Shown here: piece by piece, positions 49,819 to 58,834 of the stretch
How positions within the stretch are numbered: the stretch's first letter is position 1
Layout of the letters: each line of letters opens with the position of its first letter
From: Brevibacterium renqingii
GTDB lineage: Bacteria; Actinomycetota; Actinomycetes; Actinomycetales; Brevibacteriaceae
DNA length: 64,000 nt
Assembly: GCF_017808105.1 (NCBI RefSeq)
Contig: NZ_JADBHF010000014.1
Span: 24,022 to 88,021 of the forward strand
Direction of reading: 5' to 3'
Position numbers and translations under genes: made by a program
Notes under the pieces: model-generated
Databases searched by the model: none
The model's input: the letters and a program-made list of their open reading frames with translations, nothing else
What the model was told of the DNA's origin: nothing

Positions 49819-50907
49819 ATGAGCAACGTGGAAACGGATCCCGCGCAGATCGTCTGCCGCCCCGGCGGTCTGCCCGACCCGGCCTGTGACCAGCAGGGGC
49901 GCGCCCCGGTGGAGATCATCACGTCGCGGGATGTCCCGCTCGGCGGACCTCGTGCGATGACTGTGCGCAGGACTCTGCCGCAGCGCCAGCGCTCCCTCAT
50001 CGGCCCCTGGTGCTTCGTCGACCACTACGGTCCCGAGGACGTGTCGATCGCCGGCGGCATGGATGTCGCCCCGCACCCGCACACCGGACTGCAGACCGTG
50101 AGCTGGCTCTTCTCCGGTGCGATCCAGCACATCGACTCGGGCGGAAACGCCGGCCTGGTCCTGCCCGGAGAGGTCAATCTCATGACCGCCGGCCGGGGCA
50201 TCTGCCACTCGGAGGTCTCGACCGAGGACACGACGACTCTCCACGGAGTCCAGCTCTGGCTGGCCCTGCCAGATGCCACCCGCCATCAGGAGGAGCGCGA
50301 GTTCGAGCACTACGCCCCCGAGCTCACTCCCATCGAAGGCGGTGAGATGCTCGTCTTCCTCGGAGACCTCTGGGGCACCTCGTCACCGGTGACGACGCAT
50401 ACGCCGCTGCTCGGTGCCGAGATCAGACTCGACGCCGGAGCCACCGTGGATCTGCCGGTCGATGAGACCTTCGAGCACGGCCTCCTCGTCGACTCCGGTG
50501 AGATCGAACTCGAGAACGTCACCCTGCCCACGGGTGCGCTCGGCTACACCGGGGTGGGGTCGAACGAGCTGCGCATCAGCAACCGCGGAGATCAGACGGC
50601 CCGACTGATCCTCCTCGGCGGTGAACCCTTCGCCGAAGAGATCGTCATGTGGTGGAACTTCGTCGGCCGCACCCACGAGGAGATCGTGGCCTTCCGTGAG
50701 CAGTGGCAGTCCGAGGGCGACCGGTTCGGCGCCGTCGACGGCTACATCGGCCGCGGAGGCCCCGGCCGCAACGCGGACGGGCTCGGGAGGCTCCCCGCGC
50801 CGAGGCTGCCCGACGTGACGATCAGAGCGCGGAGGAACCCGCCTCCGCGGGCGGACCCGACGAGACACAGTGACCGAAACGACCTCTCAGACCACCTGAG
50901 CAGCTAA
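49819..50907 (+). CDS. Pirin-family protein
   Basis: A 362-aa bicupin. The N-terminal cupin carries the iron ligands seen in pirins: DVAPHPHTGLQTVSWLFSG (two His), HSE in GRGICHSEVS. PWCFVDHYGP and VNLMTAGRG are family marks, and the second cupin ends with VMWWNFVGRTHEEI. Bacterial pirins have quercetinase activity or regulate pyruvate metabolism under oxidative conditions. It is longer than the usual ~290 aa: about 40 residues at the C-terminus are Arg/Pro-rich and may be disordered. Confidence 0.9.
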   Translation: MSNVETDPAQIVCRPGGLPDPACDQQGRAPVEIITSRDVPLGGPRAMTVRRTLPQRQRSLIGPWCFVDHYGPEDVSIAGGMDVAPHPHTGLQTVSWLFSGAIQHIDSGGNAGLVLPGEVNLMTAGRGICHSEVSTEDTTTLHGVQLWLALPDATRHQEEREFEHYAPELTPIEGGEMLVFLGDLWGTSSPVTTHTPLLGAEIRLDAGATVDLPVDETFEHGLLVDSGEIELENVTLPTGALGYTGVGSNELRISNRGDQTARLILLGGEPFAEEIVMWWNFVGRTHEEIVAFREQWQSEGDRFGAVDGYIGRGGPGRNADGLGRLPAPRLPDVTIRARRNPPPRADPTRHSDRNDLSDHLSS

Positions 50908-50917
50908 GGAGAGAGCA

Positions 50918-51292
50918 ATGAGCAAGACACTCACGGACTCGACGGGAGCCGAAGTCTCCGTCACCCTCGATGAGGACGGCAGGTCCTACGTCATCGCGGT
51001 CGAGGGCGGGGCCGTCGCCGGCCACGCCTATTTCCTCCCCGGCCCCGAGGCCGAGACCGAGCGGATCTTCTATCACACCGTCGTCGATGAGCAGTTCGGC
51101 GGCCGCGGCCTGTCGAAGGCCCTCGTCTCCGAGGCGCTCGCCGACTCCCGGGAACGCGGCATCACCGTCGTGCCGATCTGCCCGCTGTTCGTCAAGAAGC
51201 TCCAGCAGACCGGGGACGACTATCAGGCCGAGGGCGGACGCTTCCGCAACGCCACCGGGGCGGATTTCGACATCGTCAAGAAGCAGGCGTGA
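50918..51292 (+). CDS. GNAT-like N-acetyltransferase (YjdJ-type small domain)
   Basis: A 124-aa protein with GGAGAG upstream. It is a minimal GNAT domain: EGGAVAGHAYFLPGPEAETERIFYHTVVDEQFGGRGLSKALVSEALADSRERGITVVPICPLFVKKL, where RGLSKALV is the acetyl-CoA loop and VPICPLFV the strand typical of the YjdJ group. Substrates are unknown. It overlaps the AhpD-like gene by 4 bases and belongs to the pirin operon. Confidence 0.85.
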   Translation: MSKTLTDSTGAEVSVTLDEDGRSYVIAVEGGAVAGHAYFLPGPEAETERIFYHTVVDEQFGGRGLSKALVSEALADSRERGITVVPICPLFVKKLQQTGDDYQAEGGRFRNATGADFDIVKKQA

Positions 51293-51771
51293 TCGCACTG
51301 AGCATGAACGCGAACAGACCCTTCATCGACAAAACCCATCCCGAGGTCTACAAGGCCATGGCGCAGGCGGCGGCCGCATCGCGGAAGGTCGCTCATGCGG
51401 CCGGGCTGACCGACGGACTCATCGAGCTCGTCAACACCCGGGTGTCCCAGATCAACGGCTGCCGCACCTGCCTGAGCATCCACGCGCCGGCGGCGCGGAA
51501 GGCCGGCATCGATCAGCTCAAACTCGATGTGCTGCCCAGCTGGCACGAGGCCGAGATCTTCGACGACAGGGAGCGCGCGGCCCTCACACTCGCCGAATCC
51601 CTGACAGTGCTGGACAAGACGGTCGATCGGGACGAGATCGCGGCCGAGGCCGGTCAGCATCTGACGACCGAGCAGATCTCCGCCGTCGAGTGGACGACGA
51701 CGCTGATCAACGCCTTCAACCGCATCTCGATCGCCAGCGACCACCCGGTCTTCGGAGCCAAGCAGGACTGA
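51289..51771 (+). CDS. Carboxymuconolactone-decarboxylase/AhpD-like protein
   Basis: A 160-aa protein (GTG 51289, overlapping the GNAT stop; ATG 51304 is an alternative). The AhpD-type redox site is RVSQINGCRTCLSIHAPAARKAGI: CxxC plus the proton-relay His three residues on. Such proteins act in alkylhydroperoxide or other thiol-peroxidase reactions and often accompany pirins and cysteine hydrolases in electrophile-stress operons. Last gene of that run. Confidence 0.88.
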   Translation: MIALSMNANRPFIDKTHPEVYKAMAQAAAASRKVAHAAGLTDGLIELVNTRVSQINGCRTCLSIHAPAARKAGIDQLKLDVLPSWHEAEIFDDRERAALTLAESLTVLDKTVDRDEIAAEAGQHLTTEQISAVEWTTTLINAFNRISIASDHPVFGAKQD

Positions 51772-51904
51772 CTCCGGGTCCGGTGTTCACTGGACCGACA
51801 GTTGAGATGGTGTGGTCTCGAACGGTGTTTTCCACTATCTTCAGATGAAGCATTCACACATTGAATTGCCATCTGGCGTTCAGAGTTCGAAGGAGAACAT
51901 CATT

Positions 51905-52891
51905 ATGCGCACCTCTCGTCGGTTCGGTCTCTTCGCCACAACGGCGAGCGCCGCTGCCTTCGTCCTGCTCGCCACTGCTTGCGGAGGCGGTGGTGGTGGA
52001 GGTGGCGAAGAAGGAGAGGCGAGCGCTGACTTCATCACTATCGCGACCGGAGGATCCTCCGGCGTCTACTACCAGGTCGGTGCGACGATGTCCGAGATCC
52101 TCGCCGATGACCTTGGCGCCGACACCTCGGTCCAGTCGACCGGCGCATCGGTCGAGAATCTCACCCTGATCGAAGACGGAGGAGCCGAACTCGCCTTCAC
52201 CCAAGGCGACGCCGTCGACCAAGCGCTCAACGGCGAAGGGCCCTTCGACGGCAAGGAGATCGAATCTCTGCCGGTCGTGGCCAATCTCTACGACCAGTAC
52301 GTCCAGCTCGTCACCGTCGAAGGGTCGGGGATCGAGTCGATCGAAGACATCAAAGGCAAAGCGGTCTCGGTCGGTGATCAGAACTCCGGCGTCGAGCTGA
52401 ACGCGAAGACCGTTGTCGATGCATACGGGCTCAGCTACGACGACTTCGACGCCGACTACCTGCCCTATGCCGAAGCCATCGACCAGATGCGCAATGGGCA
52501 GCTCGACGCTGCCTTCGTCACCAGCGGTCTGCCGAACTCGGCCGTGACCGACCTCGCTACCAGCGACAAGGTCAAGGTCGTTCCCTTCACCGGTGAGGGC
52601 CGCGAGAAGCTGCTCGCCGAGCATGACTACTTCGGCGAAGGAGAGGTCCCGGCCGGGACCTACGGCGACAGTGAGGCCGCCGAGACGCTGACCATTCCGA
52701 ACCTCCTGGTGGTCAGCCCGTCGCTGAGCGATGACGCCGTCTACGACGTGACGAAGTCGCTGTTCGACAACCTCGACCAGATCCAGAGTTCGCACAACGC
52801 GGCGAAGGACATCACGGTCGACACCGCTCAAGACGTTCCGGTCGGCGAAGTCGCACCCGGCGCGAAGAAGTACTTCGACGAACAGGGCTGA
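51905..52891 (+). CDS. TAXI-family TRAP transporter solute-binding lipoprotein
   Basis: A 328-aa lipoprotein with GAAGGAG before ATG 51905; signal peptide about 1-24 ends in LLATAC, followed by an 8-Gly linker. The mature part has the TAXI pattern: FITIATGGSSGVYYQVGATMSEIL, LAFTQGDAVDQALNG, VKAVSVGDQNSG-like VGDQNSGVELNAKTV, and IDQMRNGQLDAAFVTSGLPNSAV. TAXI proteins bind glutamate, 2-oxoacids or other small acids and work with fused DctQM permeases, as here. Its stop is in frame with the DUF1850 gene that follows. Confidence 0.9.
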   Translation: MRTSRRFGLFATTASAAAFVLLATACGGGGGGGGEEGEASADFITIATGGSSGVYYQVGATMSEILADDLGADTSVQSTGASVENLTLIEDGGAELAFTQGDAVDQALNGEGPFDGKEIESLPVVANLYDQYVQLVTVEGSGIESIEDIKGKAVSVGDQNSGVELNAKTVVDAYGLSYDDFDADYLPYAEAIDQMRNGQLDAAFVTSGLPNSAVTDLATSDKVKVVPFTGEGREKLLAEHDYFGEGEVPAGTYGDSEAAETLTIPNLLVVSPSLSDDAVYDVTKSLFDNLDQIQSSHNAAKDITVDTAQDVPVGEVAPGAKKYFDEQG

Positions 52892-52933
52892 GCCATCAGC
52901 TCTCTGACGCGGAGAGCGGCACTGACCGCGGCT

Positions 52934-53377
52934 GTGCTCGCCGGGTTCGGTCTCGTGGTGCCGATCTCCGTGTCCGGACCGGTTGCGCAGCGACTGGTCA
53001 TCCGGGAGCAGGCGCCGGGTCGCCGGATCTTCAGATCCGTCCCCATTTCAGATGACGACGTGGTGGCGATGACCTGGATGCATTCGGTCGACAAGACGCC
53101 GTGGTGGGAGTACTACTCAGCCGTCGACGGTGAGCTCGTCCTCGACTGCACCGACTTGGCGCTGATGGGCGCGGGTACCCCGTTCGAAGCTCCGCACACC
53201 GAGATCGACGGAGACATGGTGAGGCTCTGCGGACTCGACGAGCACTTTCCCGCGGTCCGGTGGATTCACTCCCATCGAGTCCACCACCGCATCTATCTCG
53301 ACAGCGAGCTCATCCTGCCGACTCGCGCCATCGACCACCACGTACGTGCCGAAATGATCGTAATCGGAGACCGATGA
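52934..53377 (+). CDS. DUF1850-domain protein of the TAXI-TRAP operon (start uncertain)
   Basis: A 147-aa protein from GTG 52934 to a stop overlapping the TRAP permease start. DUF1850 signatures: VPISDDDVVAMTWMHSVDKTPWWEYYSAVDGELVLDCT, GAGTPFEAPH. These small exported proteins commonly sit between TAXI binding protein and fused permease genes, sometimes fused to the permease. The GTG start would cut off the n-region of an apparent signal peptide: the in-frame codons before it read SSLTRRAALTAAV, and no ATG, GTG or TTG precedes them after the TAXI stop. A CTG or ATC start, or readthrough of the TAXI stop, would restore it. Confidence 0.75.
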   Translation: MLAGFGLVVPISVSGPVAQRLVIREQAPGRRIFRSVPISDDDVVAMTWMHSVDKTPWWEYYSAVDGELVLDCTDLALMGAGTPFEAPHTEIDGDMVRLCGLDEHFPAVRWIHSHRVHHRIYLDSELILPTRAIDHHVRAEMIVIGDR

Positions 53378-55380
53378 ACATGACCAACGAAAACAGCTCC
53401 CCAACGGAGGCGAAGGAAGGGGCCGCGGAAGTCGTCTCCGTGCCCGCCGAGTCCGTGTCTCCGGACACTGTCGAAAAATACGATCGGGAATCTCGGACCC
53501 GCGATGTATGGTCGACGAAATGGTCACTGCCGCTGACAGCATTCGCCGTGGCGCTCTCGCTCTACCAGATCTACTATGCGCTCTTCGGAGGACCGCCGAC
53601 CCTGGTGCATCGAGGCATCCACGTCGGGGCGATCCTCGTGCTCTGCTTCGCTGTCCAGCGCTTCCGCCTCGGCGAGAAGCGCAGAACACCGCCCTGGTAC
53701 GACTGGCTGTTCATGGCCGGATCGATCGCGATCGCGGTCTATCTCGGGCTCGTCTTCCAGAAGCTCGCCGTCAGCGGCGGACGATTCGACACCATCGACG
53801 TCATCTTCTCGGTGTTGGCGCTGGTCCTCGTCCTCGAAGCTTCTCGGCGCGTGACAGGGCCGATTCTGCCCATTCTTGCGATCCTGTTCATCATCTACGA
53901 CTACTACGGGCGGTCGATGCCCGGCTTGTTCCGGCACCGAGGGTACGACCTCGATCGCATTGTGACGTTCATGTATCAGTCGACGGAGGGCATCTTCTCG
54001 ACAGCGATCGGAGTGTCCTCCACCTACATCTTCCTCTTCATTCTCTTCGGCGCATTTCTGCAGAAGTCCGGGATGGGGCAGTTCTTCAACGACATCGCTC
54101 TGGCTCTGGCCGGCCAGGCCAGGGGAGGCCCAGCCAAGGTCGCCGTGCTCGCTTCCGGATTCCTCGGTTCGATCAACGGCTCTGCGATCGCCAACGTCGT
54201 CACCACCGGTGCCTTCACCATCCCGATGATGAAGCGAGTCGGCTACCAGCGGAACTTCGCGGGAGCCGTCGAATCGGCCGCTTCGGTCGGTGGGCAGATC
54301 ATGCCGCCGATCATGGGCGCAGCCGCGTTCATCATGGCCGAGACACTCGGAGTCCCCTATACGGAGATCGTTCTCATCGCGATCATCCCGGCTGTGCTCT
54401 ACTATCTGGCGATCCTCGTCCAGGTCCATCTGCGGGCGACGAGCCAGGGGCTGCGGGGCATCAGCCGGGAGAATCTCCCTGCAGTGCGAGAAGTGATGAA
54501 GGAGCGCGGGCACCTGCTCCTGCCGCTGCTGTTCCTTCTCTACATGCTCTTCTTCTCCGGAACCACCATCCTCTTCGCGGCGGTGACGACGATCTTCGTC
54601 ACCGTGATCGCCTCAATGCTGCGCAAGTCCACGCGCATGTCGCTCATCGACATCATCTTTGCCCTGCGCGATGGAGCGATCACTGCGATCTCGGTTGCTG
54701 TGGCGTGTGCCTGTGTCGGCATCATCGTCGGTGTGGCCACACAGACCGGTTTCGGTGTGAAGCTGGCGGGAACGATCGTCACCATCGGCGGCGGATTCCT
54801 CCTGCCCACCCTGCTGATGACGGCTCTCGCGTGCATCATCCTCGGCATGGGACTGCCGAGCATTCCGGCCTACATCATCGTGGCGACGATGGCCGCGCCG
54901 GCGCTCGTGCAACTCGACGTCCCGGCGCTGGCCGCGCATCTCTTCGTCTTCTACTTCGGCCTCTTCGCCAATATCACCCCACCTGTGGCTCTCGCTGCGT
55001 TCGCCGCTGCCGGCCTATCGGGAGGCAGCCCGATGCGGACGGGATTCATCGCCATGCGCCTTGCGCTCGGAGGGCTCATCGTCCCCTTCGTATTCGTCTA
55101 TCAGCCCGAACTGCTGATGCTCGACGGAACCGGATTCGACACCGCGCGTGCTGCCGTGATTCTGCTCATCGGGGTCATGATGATGTCCGTTGCTGCCGAA
55201 GGGCACTTCCTGGTCCCGCTGCCGATCTGGCTGAGGTTCGTCGTCGCCGTGGCGGCACTGGGGCTGGTGACGCCGAGTGCCCTCTATGACGTGATCGGCG
55301 CGGTCATCGCAGTAACAGCGCTGGTCATCATCCTCGTGATGGCCAAGCGTCAGGGCCGCCTGGCATGGAACGAGATCTGA
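53374..55380 (+). CDS. TRAP transporter permease, fused DctQ-DctM (TAXI-associated)
   Basis: A 668-aa membrane protein coupled to the DUF1850 gene by ATGA. After a ~50-residue polar leader, a four-span DctQ-like part (about 52-200) is joined to a 12-span DctM-like part. Typical stretches of the 4TM/12TM TRAP family: FGAFLQKSGMGQFFNDIALALAGQARGGPAKVAVLASGFLGSINGSAIANVVTTGAFTIPMM, ESAASVGGQIMPPIMGAAAFIMAE, TLLMTALACIILGMGLPSIPAYII, FGLFANITPPVALAAFAAAG. Sodium-coupled uptake of an organic acid bound by the TAXI lipoprotein is expected. Tandem hairpins follow the stop. Confidence 0.92.
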   Translation: MNMTNENSSPTEAKEGAAEVVSVPAESVSPDTVEKYDRESRTRDVWSTKWSLPLTAFAVALSLYQIYYALFGGPPTLVHRGIHVGAILVLCFAVQRFRLGEKRRTPPWYDWLFMAGSIAIAVYLGLVFQKLAVSGGRFDTIDVIFSVLALVLVLEASRRVTGPILPILAILFIIYDYYGRSMPGLFRHRGYDLDRIVTFMYQSTEGIFSTAIGVSSTYIFLFILFGAFLQKSGMGQFFNDIALALAGQARGGPAKVAVLASGFLGSINGSAIANVVTTGAFTIPMMKRVGYQRNFAGAVESAASVGGQIMPPIMGAAAFIMAETLGVPYTEIVLIAIIPAVLYYLAILVQVHLRATSQGLRGISRENLPAVREVMKERGHLLLPLLFLLYMLFFSGTTILFAAVTTIFVTVIASMLRKSTRMSLIDIIFALRDGAITAISVAVACACVGIIVGVATQTGFGVKLAGTIVTIGGGFLLPTLLMTALACIILGMGLPSIPAYIIVATMAAPALVQLDVPALAAHLFVFYFGLFANITPPVALAAFAAAGLSGGSPMRTGFIAMRLALGGLIVPFVFVYQPELLMLDGTGFDTARAAVILLIGVMMMSVAAEGHFLVPLPIWLRFVVAVAALGLVTPSALYDVIGAVIAVTALVIILVMAKRQGRLAWNEI

Positions 55381-55383
55381 GCA

Positions 55384-55421
55384 GAGGTCGGAGACCTCCG
55401 AGAGATCAGTTGATGATCTCT
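55384..55421. terminator. Tandem hairpins between the TRAP operon and arr
   Basis: GAGGTC-GGA-GACCTC begins at 55384, and AGAGATCA-GTTGA-TGATCTCT (55401-55421) is followed by TTT. Both stems are perfect. The second overlaps the last codons of the convergent arr gene, so it can end both transcripts. Confidence 0.7.
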
Positions 55422-55837
55422 TTGCTGTCGTCTTCGGCGATCGCAGCCAGACGTTCGCGCCACAGCTGCAGATCCGCGGGACTCAGCCGCTTCCAGTCTC
55501 TGACCTCGCGGATCACTCGCAGCGGTCGGGCGCTGCGATAGGAACGCGTCGGGTTGCCCGGGAACTTCTTGTCGGTGACGTTCGGATCGTTCTCGTACTC
55601 ACCGGTGGGCTCGACCTCGTAGACGTGCGGCTGTCCGTTGCCGCCGTCCGCTTCGGACCGCAGCGCGGCCACCTCGGCGGCCAGGCCCGCACCGTCCGGA
55701 AGGGCCGTGAAGTAGATGTGATTCATCGTCACCTCGGGGCGGTAGTTCGAGGAGTATCCAGCGGTGAGCAGATCACCGGGCTGCAGTGCGGCTCTCGTTC
55801 CGTGGAAGAACGGGCCCTCATCAAGTGGCTCAGACAT
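55406..55837 (-). CDS. arr: Rifampin ADP-ribosyltransferase
   Basis: A 143-aa full-length Arr. Start at ATG 55837 gives the family opening; the frame extends 10 codons upstream without need. Strongly conserved segments: GPFFHGTRAALQPGDLLTAGYSSNY, MNHIYFTALPDGAGLAAEVAAL, VYEVEPTGEYENDPNVTDKKFPGNPTRSYRS, PLRVIREV. Arr transfers ADP-ribose from NAD+ to the C23 hydroxyl of rifamycins and inactivates them. His, Tyr and Asp of the family's active site lie in HGT, GYSSNY and DPNVTDKKFPGNP. It stands alone, convergent with the TRAP operon and divergent from the Nramp-related gene. Confidence 0.93.
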   Translation of the reverse strand: MSEPLDEGPFFHGTRAALQPGDLLTAGYSSNYRPEVTMNHIYFTALPDGAGLAAEVAALRSEADGGNGQPHVYEVEPTGEYENDPNVTDKKFPGNPTRSYRSARPLRVIREVRDWKRLSPADLQLWRERLAAIAEDDSKEIIN

Positions 55838-56052
55838 GACTCGAATATAGCGGTGCAGTCTGCGCATGGAGATCAGGCGCCGCGGCTATAATGGAACCCA
55901 GCGGGCAGCTATTCGTTCGTCGACAATCAGCTGCTGACGGGCCGATCGGCTCAGAGGATGAGACTCCGACTTCCACAGGTGGAGATGCCAGGCACACTTG
56001 ATGCCGACCATCTCGTCTGATGACGATCCCAGCAAGCAGCCGGAGCTCAACC

Positions 56053-57363
56053 ATGCCGTCCGCACCACCAGCTCAGACCACCGGCGGGGCCACCTCGGCA
56101 CCGTCGACCTTCGCCGGACGTCTGCGGCTCATCGGGCCGGGAATCGTGCTGGCACTGGCCAGCGTCGGCGCCTCCGACATGATCACGACGATGAATTCCG
56201 GGGCCGAATACGGTCTCGCGCTCGTCTGGGTCTTCACCGTCGGCATCATCCTCAAGTTCGTGCTCTCCGAGGCGGTCGCGCGGCTGCAGATGAGCGGCGA
56301 CCGGTCCCTGCTGTCCCACCTCACGCGCTTCGGCGGACGCACCTTCCCCGTGGCCTTCCTCATCGCCGAACTGCTCGTCGGCCTGTTCTTCGGCGCCGGC
56401 GTGATCGCCGTGACGACGAACATCCTCCAGGCGATCTTCCCCGTGCTGCCGTTCTGGCCGACCGCCGTCGTCGTCCTCCTCTCCGCCGCCGTGCTCGTGG
56501 GCATCGGCCGCTACGGCATCGTGGAAAAGGCCATGATGGGCTTCGGAATCATCATGTTCTTCGGCATCATCGCCCTCGCCGTCTCCGTGTTCCAGGGCCA
56601 GAATGCCCAGCAGGTGGCCGCGGAGACCATCATCCCCACCTTCCCGAACACGTCGATCATCACGGTGATGTCGCTGATCGGCGGCGTCGGGGGAGCGACC
56701 GGCATCCTCGCCTACTCGTTCTGGATCCGTGAGAAGTCCTGGCGCAGCGAGGACTGGAAACCCGTCGTCCGCCTCGACCTGTTCATCAGCTACGGGCTCG
56801 TCTTCGTCTTCGCCGTCGCCATGAGCGCCGTGGGTGCCTTCATCCTCTACGGTCAGGGCTTCACGATCGCGGACAACGATGCGCTGTTCGCAATCGCCGA
56901 CAGCCTCGTCAGCCGCATCGGCGAAACAGGTCGGCTGATCTTCCTCATCAGCTTCCTTGCCGTGGTCTACACCAGCGTGCTCGGCGGGTTCTCCGGCATC
57001 GCCTACGTCACCGCCGACTGCCTGCGGGTCCTGCGCCGCTATCCGGACCAGGACGCACCTGAGCACGAGATGTCGGCGACATCCGTCGAGTTCCGCGGAG
57101 CGCTCGTCTATCTGTCCGTGGCTACCTTGGGGATCATGAGTCTGGGCCAGCCGGTCACTCTCGTCCTCGTCTATGCGGCGATCAGCGCCTTCATCCTGCC
57201 GGTGCTCGCATTGGCGCTGCTCGTCATCCTCAATCGGTCCTCGGTCCCGGCCGAACTGCGCAACACGAAGTGGTCGAATGGGCTGCTGGGCATCTGCCTC
57301 GCGCTCTTCGGCTTCCTCGCCGCACTGCAGGTGAAGGAGTCGGTCATGGGCCTGATCGGGTAG
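56053..57363 (+). CDS. Nramp-related divalent-metal transporter lacking the canonical metal motifs
   Basis: A 436-aa, 11-span protein (ATG 56053, CCGGAG upstream). The fold is Nramp: LRLIGPGIVLALASVGASDMITTMNSGAEYGLALVW aligns with TM1, VLSEAVARLQMSGDRSL with TM2-3. In canonical Nramps TM1 has DPGN and TM6 has MPHN with the metal-binding Met. Here TM1 reads GASDMITT, keeping an Asp, and TM6 reads GGVGGATGILAYSFWIRE, without Met-Pro-His. Loss of the Met usually goes with transport of Mg, Al or another hard ion in Nramp-related branches, so Mn/Fe uptake should not be assumed. Confidence 0.82.
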   Translation: MPSAPPAQTTGGATSAPSTFAGRLRLIGPGIVLALASVGASDMITTMNSGAEYGLALVWVFTVGIILKFVLSEAVARLQMSGDRSLLSHLTRFGGRTFPVAFLIAELLVGLFFGAGVIAVTTNILQAIFPVLPFWPTAVVVLLSAAVLVGIGRYGIVEKAMMGFGIIMFFGIIALAVSVFQGQNAQQVAAETIIPTFPNTSIITVMSLIGGVGGATGILAYSFWIREKSWRSEDWKPVVRLDLFISYGLVFVFAVAMSAVGAFILYGQGFTIADNDALFAIADSLVSRIGETGRLIFLISFLAVVYTSVLGGFSGIAYVTADCLRVLRRYPDQDAPEHEMSATSVEFRGALVYLSVATLGIMSLGQPVTLVLVYAAISAFILPVLALALLVILNRSSVPAELRNTKWSNGLLGICLALFGFLAALQVKESVMGLIG

Positions 57364-57453
57364 GGCCGTGGCTGGCGCTGTTGCGGGTCGATGGTTGCTG
57401 CGGCGCATCCGGCCTGCCTCAGGGGGTGCCCGTGTATCTCGACCACATTACTG

Positions 57454-57483
57454 TTGATAGGTACGTCAATAATTGGGTTATAT
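57454..57483 (+). promoter_or_regulatory. Sigma-70-like promoter before the acyl-CoA dehydrogenase gene
   Basis: TTGATA (57454-57459) and TTATAT (57478-57483) are 18 bases apart in an AT-rich patch, about 155 bases before the gene. GTTATA at 17-base spacing is an equivalent choice. TTGAT/ATCAA-like half-sites nearby may be for a regulator. Confidence 0.4.
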
Positions 57484-57636
57484 AGCTATGCTTTGAGTAA
57501 TCAATAGTGAGAGCCCGTTGCCGAGGTCCACGCGTCGAGTGCTGGCGAACCAGCCGATGCGGAGATGAGGAGCGGGTGATTGCTCAGCGTGTCGCCGCGA
57601 GCGGCACCCTCGACGACAGAGGAGATGGAAGCCCGT

Positions 57637-58785
57637 ATGCCAGTCAGTGCCGAAGAGCAGATGATGATCGATACGGTGGCCGAGTTCGTCGACGAACAGG
57701 TCAAACCCCACGTCAACCGCGTCGAACACGCTAACGAGTACCCCGAAGCCTGGATTCAGACTATGAAGGAAATGGGCATCTTCGGGCTCGTCATCGACGA
57801 ACCCTGGGGGATGGGCAAGGTCTCGACGGAGGCCTACGCCCTCATCACACAAGAGCTCGCCCGCGGCTGGATGTCCTTGGCCGGTGCGATGGGCGGTCAC
57901 ACCGTCGTGGCCAAGCTCGTCCAGGAGTACGGCACTCAGGCGCAGAAGGACGCGTACCTGCCGAAGATGGCCACCGGGCAGCTGCGTGCGACGATGGCGC
58001 TGACCGAGCCCGGCGGCGGCTCCGATCTGCAGGCGATGCGCACCAGTGCCGCCAAGGACGGCGACGACTACGTCATCAACGGCTCGAAGACGTGGATCAC
58101 GAACGCGCGGAAGTCCGACCTCATCGCCCTGCTGTGCAAGACCGATCCGAACGCCGAACCACGCCACAAGGGAATCTCCATCATCCTCGTGGAGAAGGGT
58201 GACGGGTTCACCGTCTCTCAGGATCTGCCGAAGCTGGGATACAAGGGAGTCGAGTCCTGCGAACTGAACTTCGAGAATCTGCGCCAGCCGCAGTCGCAGC
58301 TGCTCGGCGAGGCCGAAGGCAACGGATTCAAACAGATGATGAAAGTTCTGGAGATCGGCCGCATCCAGGTCGCCTCACGGTCTCTCGGTGTGGCTCAGGC
58401 GGCACTCGACGATGCGATGAAGTACTCGCAGGAAAGCGAATCGATGGGCAAACCGATCTGGAAGCACCAGTCGGTGGGTAACAAGCTCGCGATGATGGCG
58501 ACGAAGCTCGAAGCCGCCCGCCAGCTCGTCCTCCACGCGGCCCGCACCTACGATTCGGGTGCCCGCGTGGACATGGAGGCCGGAATGGCGAAGCTCTACG
58601 CCTCGGAGATGGCCGCCGAGGTGGCCCTCGACGCGATCCGCGTCCATGGCGGTTACGGCTACTCCACCGAGTACGACGTCGAACGCTACTACCGCGATGC
58701 GCCGCTGATGATCGTCGGGGAAGGAACCAACGAGATCCAGATGGGTGTCATCGCCAAGCAGCTCATCGGCCGCAACAGAATCTGA
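57637..58785 (+). CDS. Acyl-CoA dehydrogenase
   Basis: A 382-aa flavoenzyme (ATG 57637). Conserved ACAD features: MALTEPGGGSDLQAMRT (FAD/substrate region), DDYVINGSKTWITNA, GYKGVESCELNFENLR, ARTYDSGARVDMEAGMAKLYASEMA and, near the C-terminus, RVHGGYGYSTEYDVERYYRDAPLMIVGEGTNEIQ, in which the Glu of GEGTNE is the catalytic base position of short-chain and glutaryl-type enzymes. It reduces ETF while introducing an alpha,beta double bond in an acyl-CoA. Followed at 50 bases by an HTD2-like hydratase gene, so the two likely form a dehydrogenation/hydration pair. Confidence 0.92.
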   Translation: MPVSAEEQMMIDTVAEFVDEQVKPHVNRVEHANEYPEAWIQTMKEMGIFGLVIDEPWGMGKVSTEAYALITQELARGWMSLAGAMGGHTVVAKLVQEYGTQAQKDAYLPKMATGQLRATMALTEPGGGSDLQAMRTSAAKDGDDYVINGSKTWITNARKSDLIALLCKTDPNAEPRHKGISIILVEKGDGFTVSQDLPKLGYKGVESCELNFENLRQPQSQLLGEAEGNGFKQMMKVLEIGRIQVASRSLGVAQAALDDAMKYSQESESMGKPIWKHQSVGNKLAMMATKLEAARQLVLHAARTYDSGARVDMEAGMAKLYASEMAAEVALDAIRVHGGYGYSTEYDVERYYRDAPLMIVGEGTNEIQMGVIAKQLIGRNRI

Positions 58786-58834
58786 ATCCACTCGGCGACA
58801 GCGCGGGGGCCGTAAGAGTGATAGAGAAGAGAAC

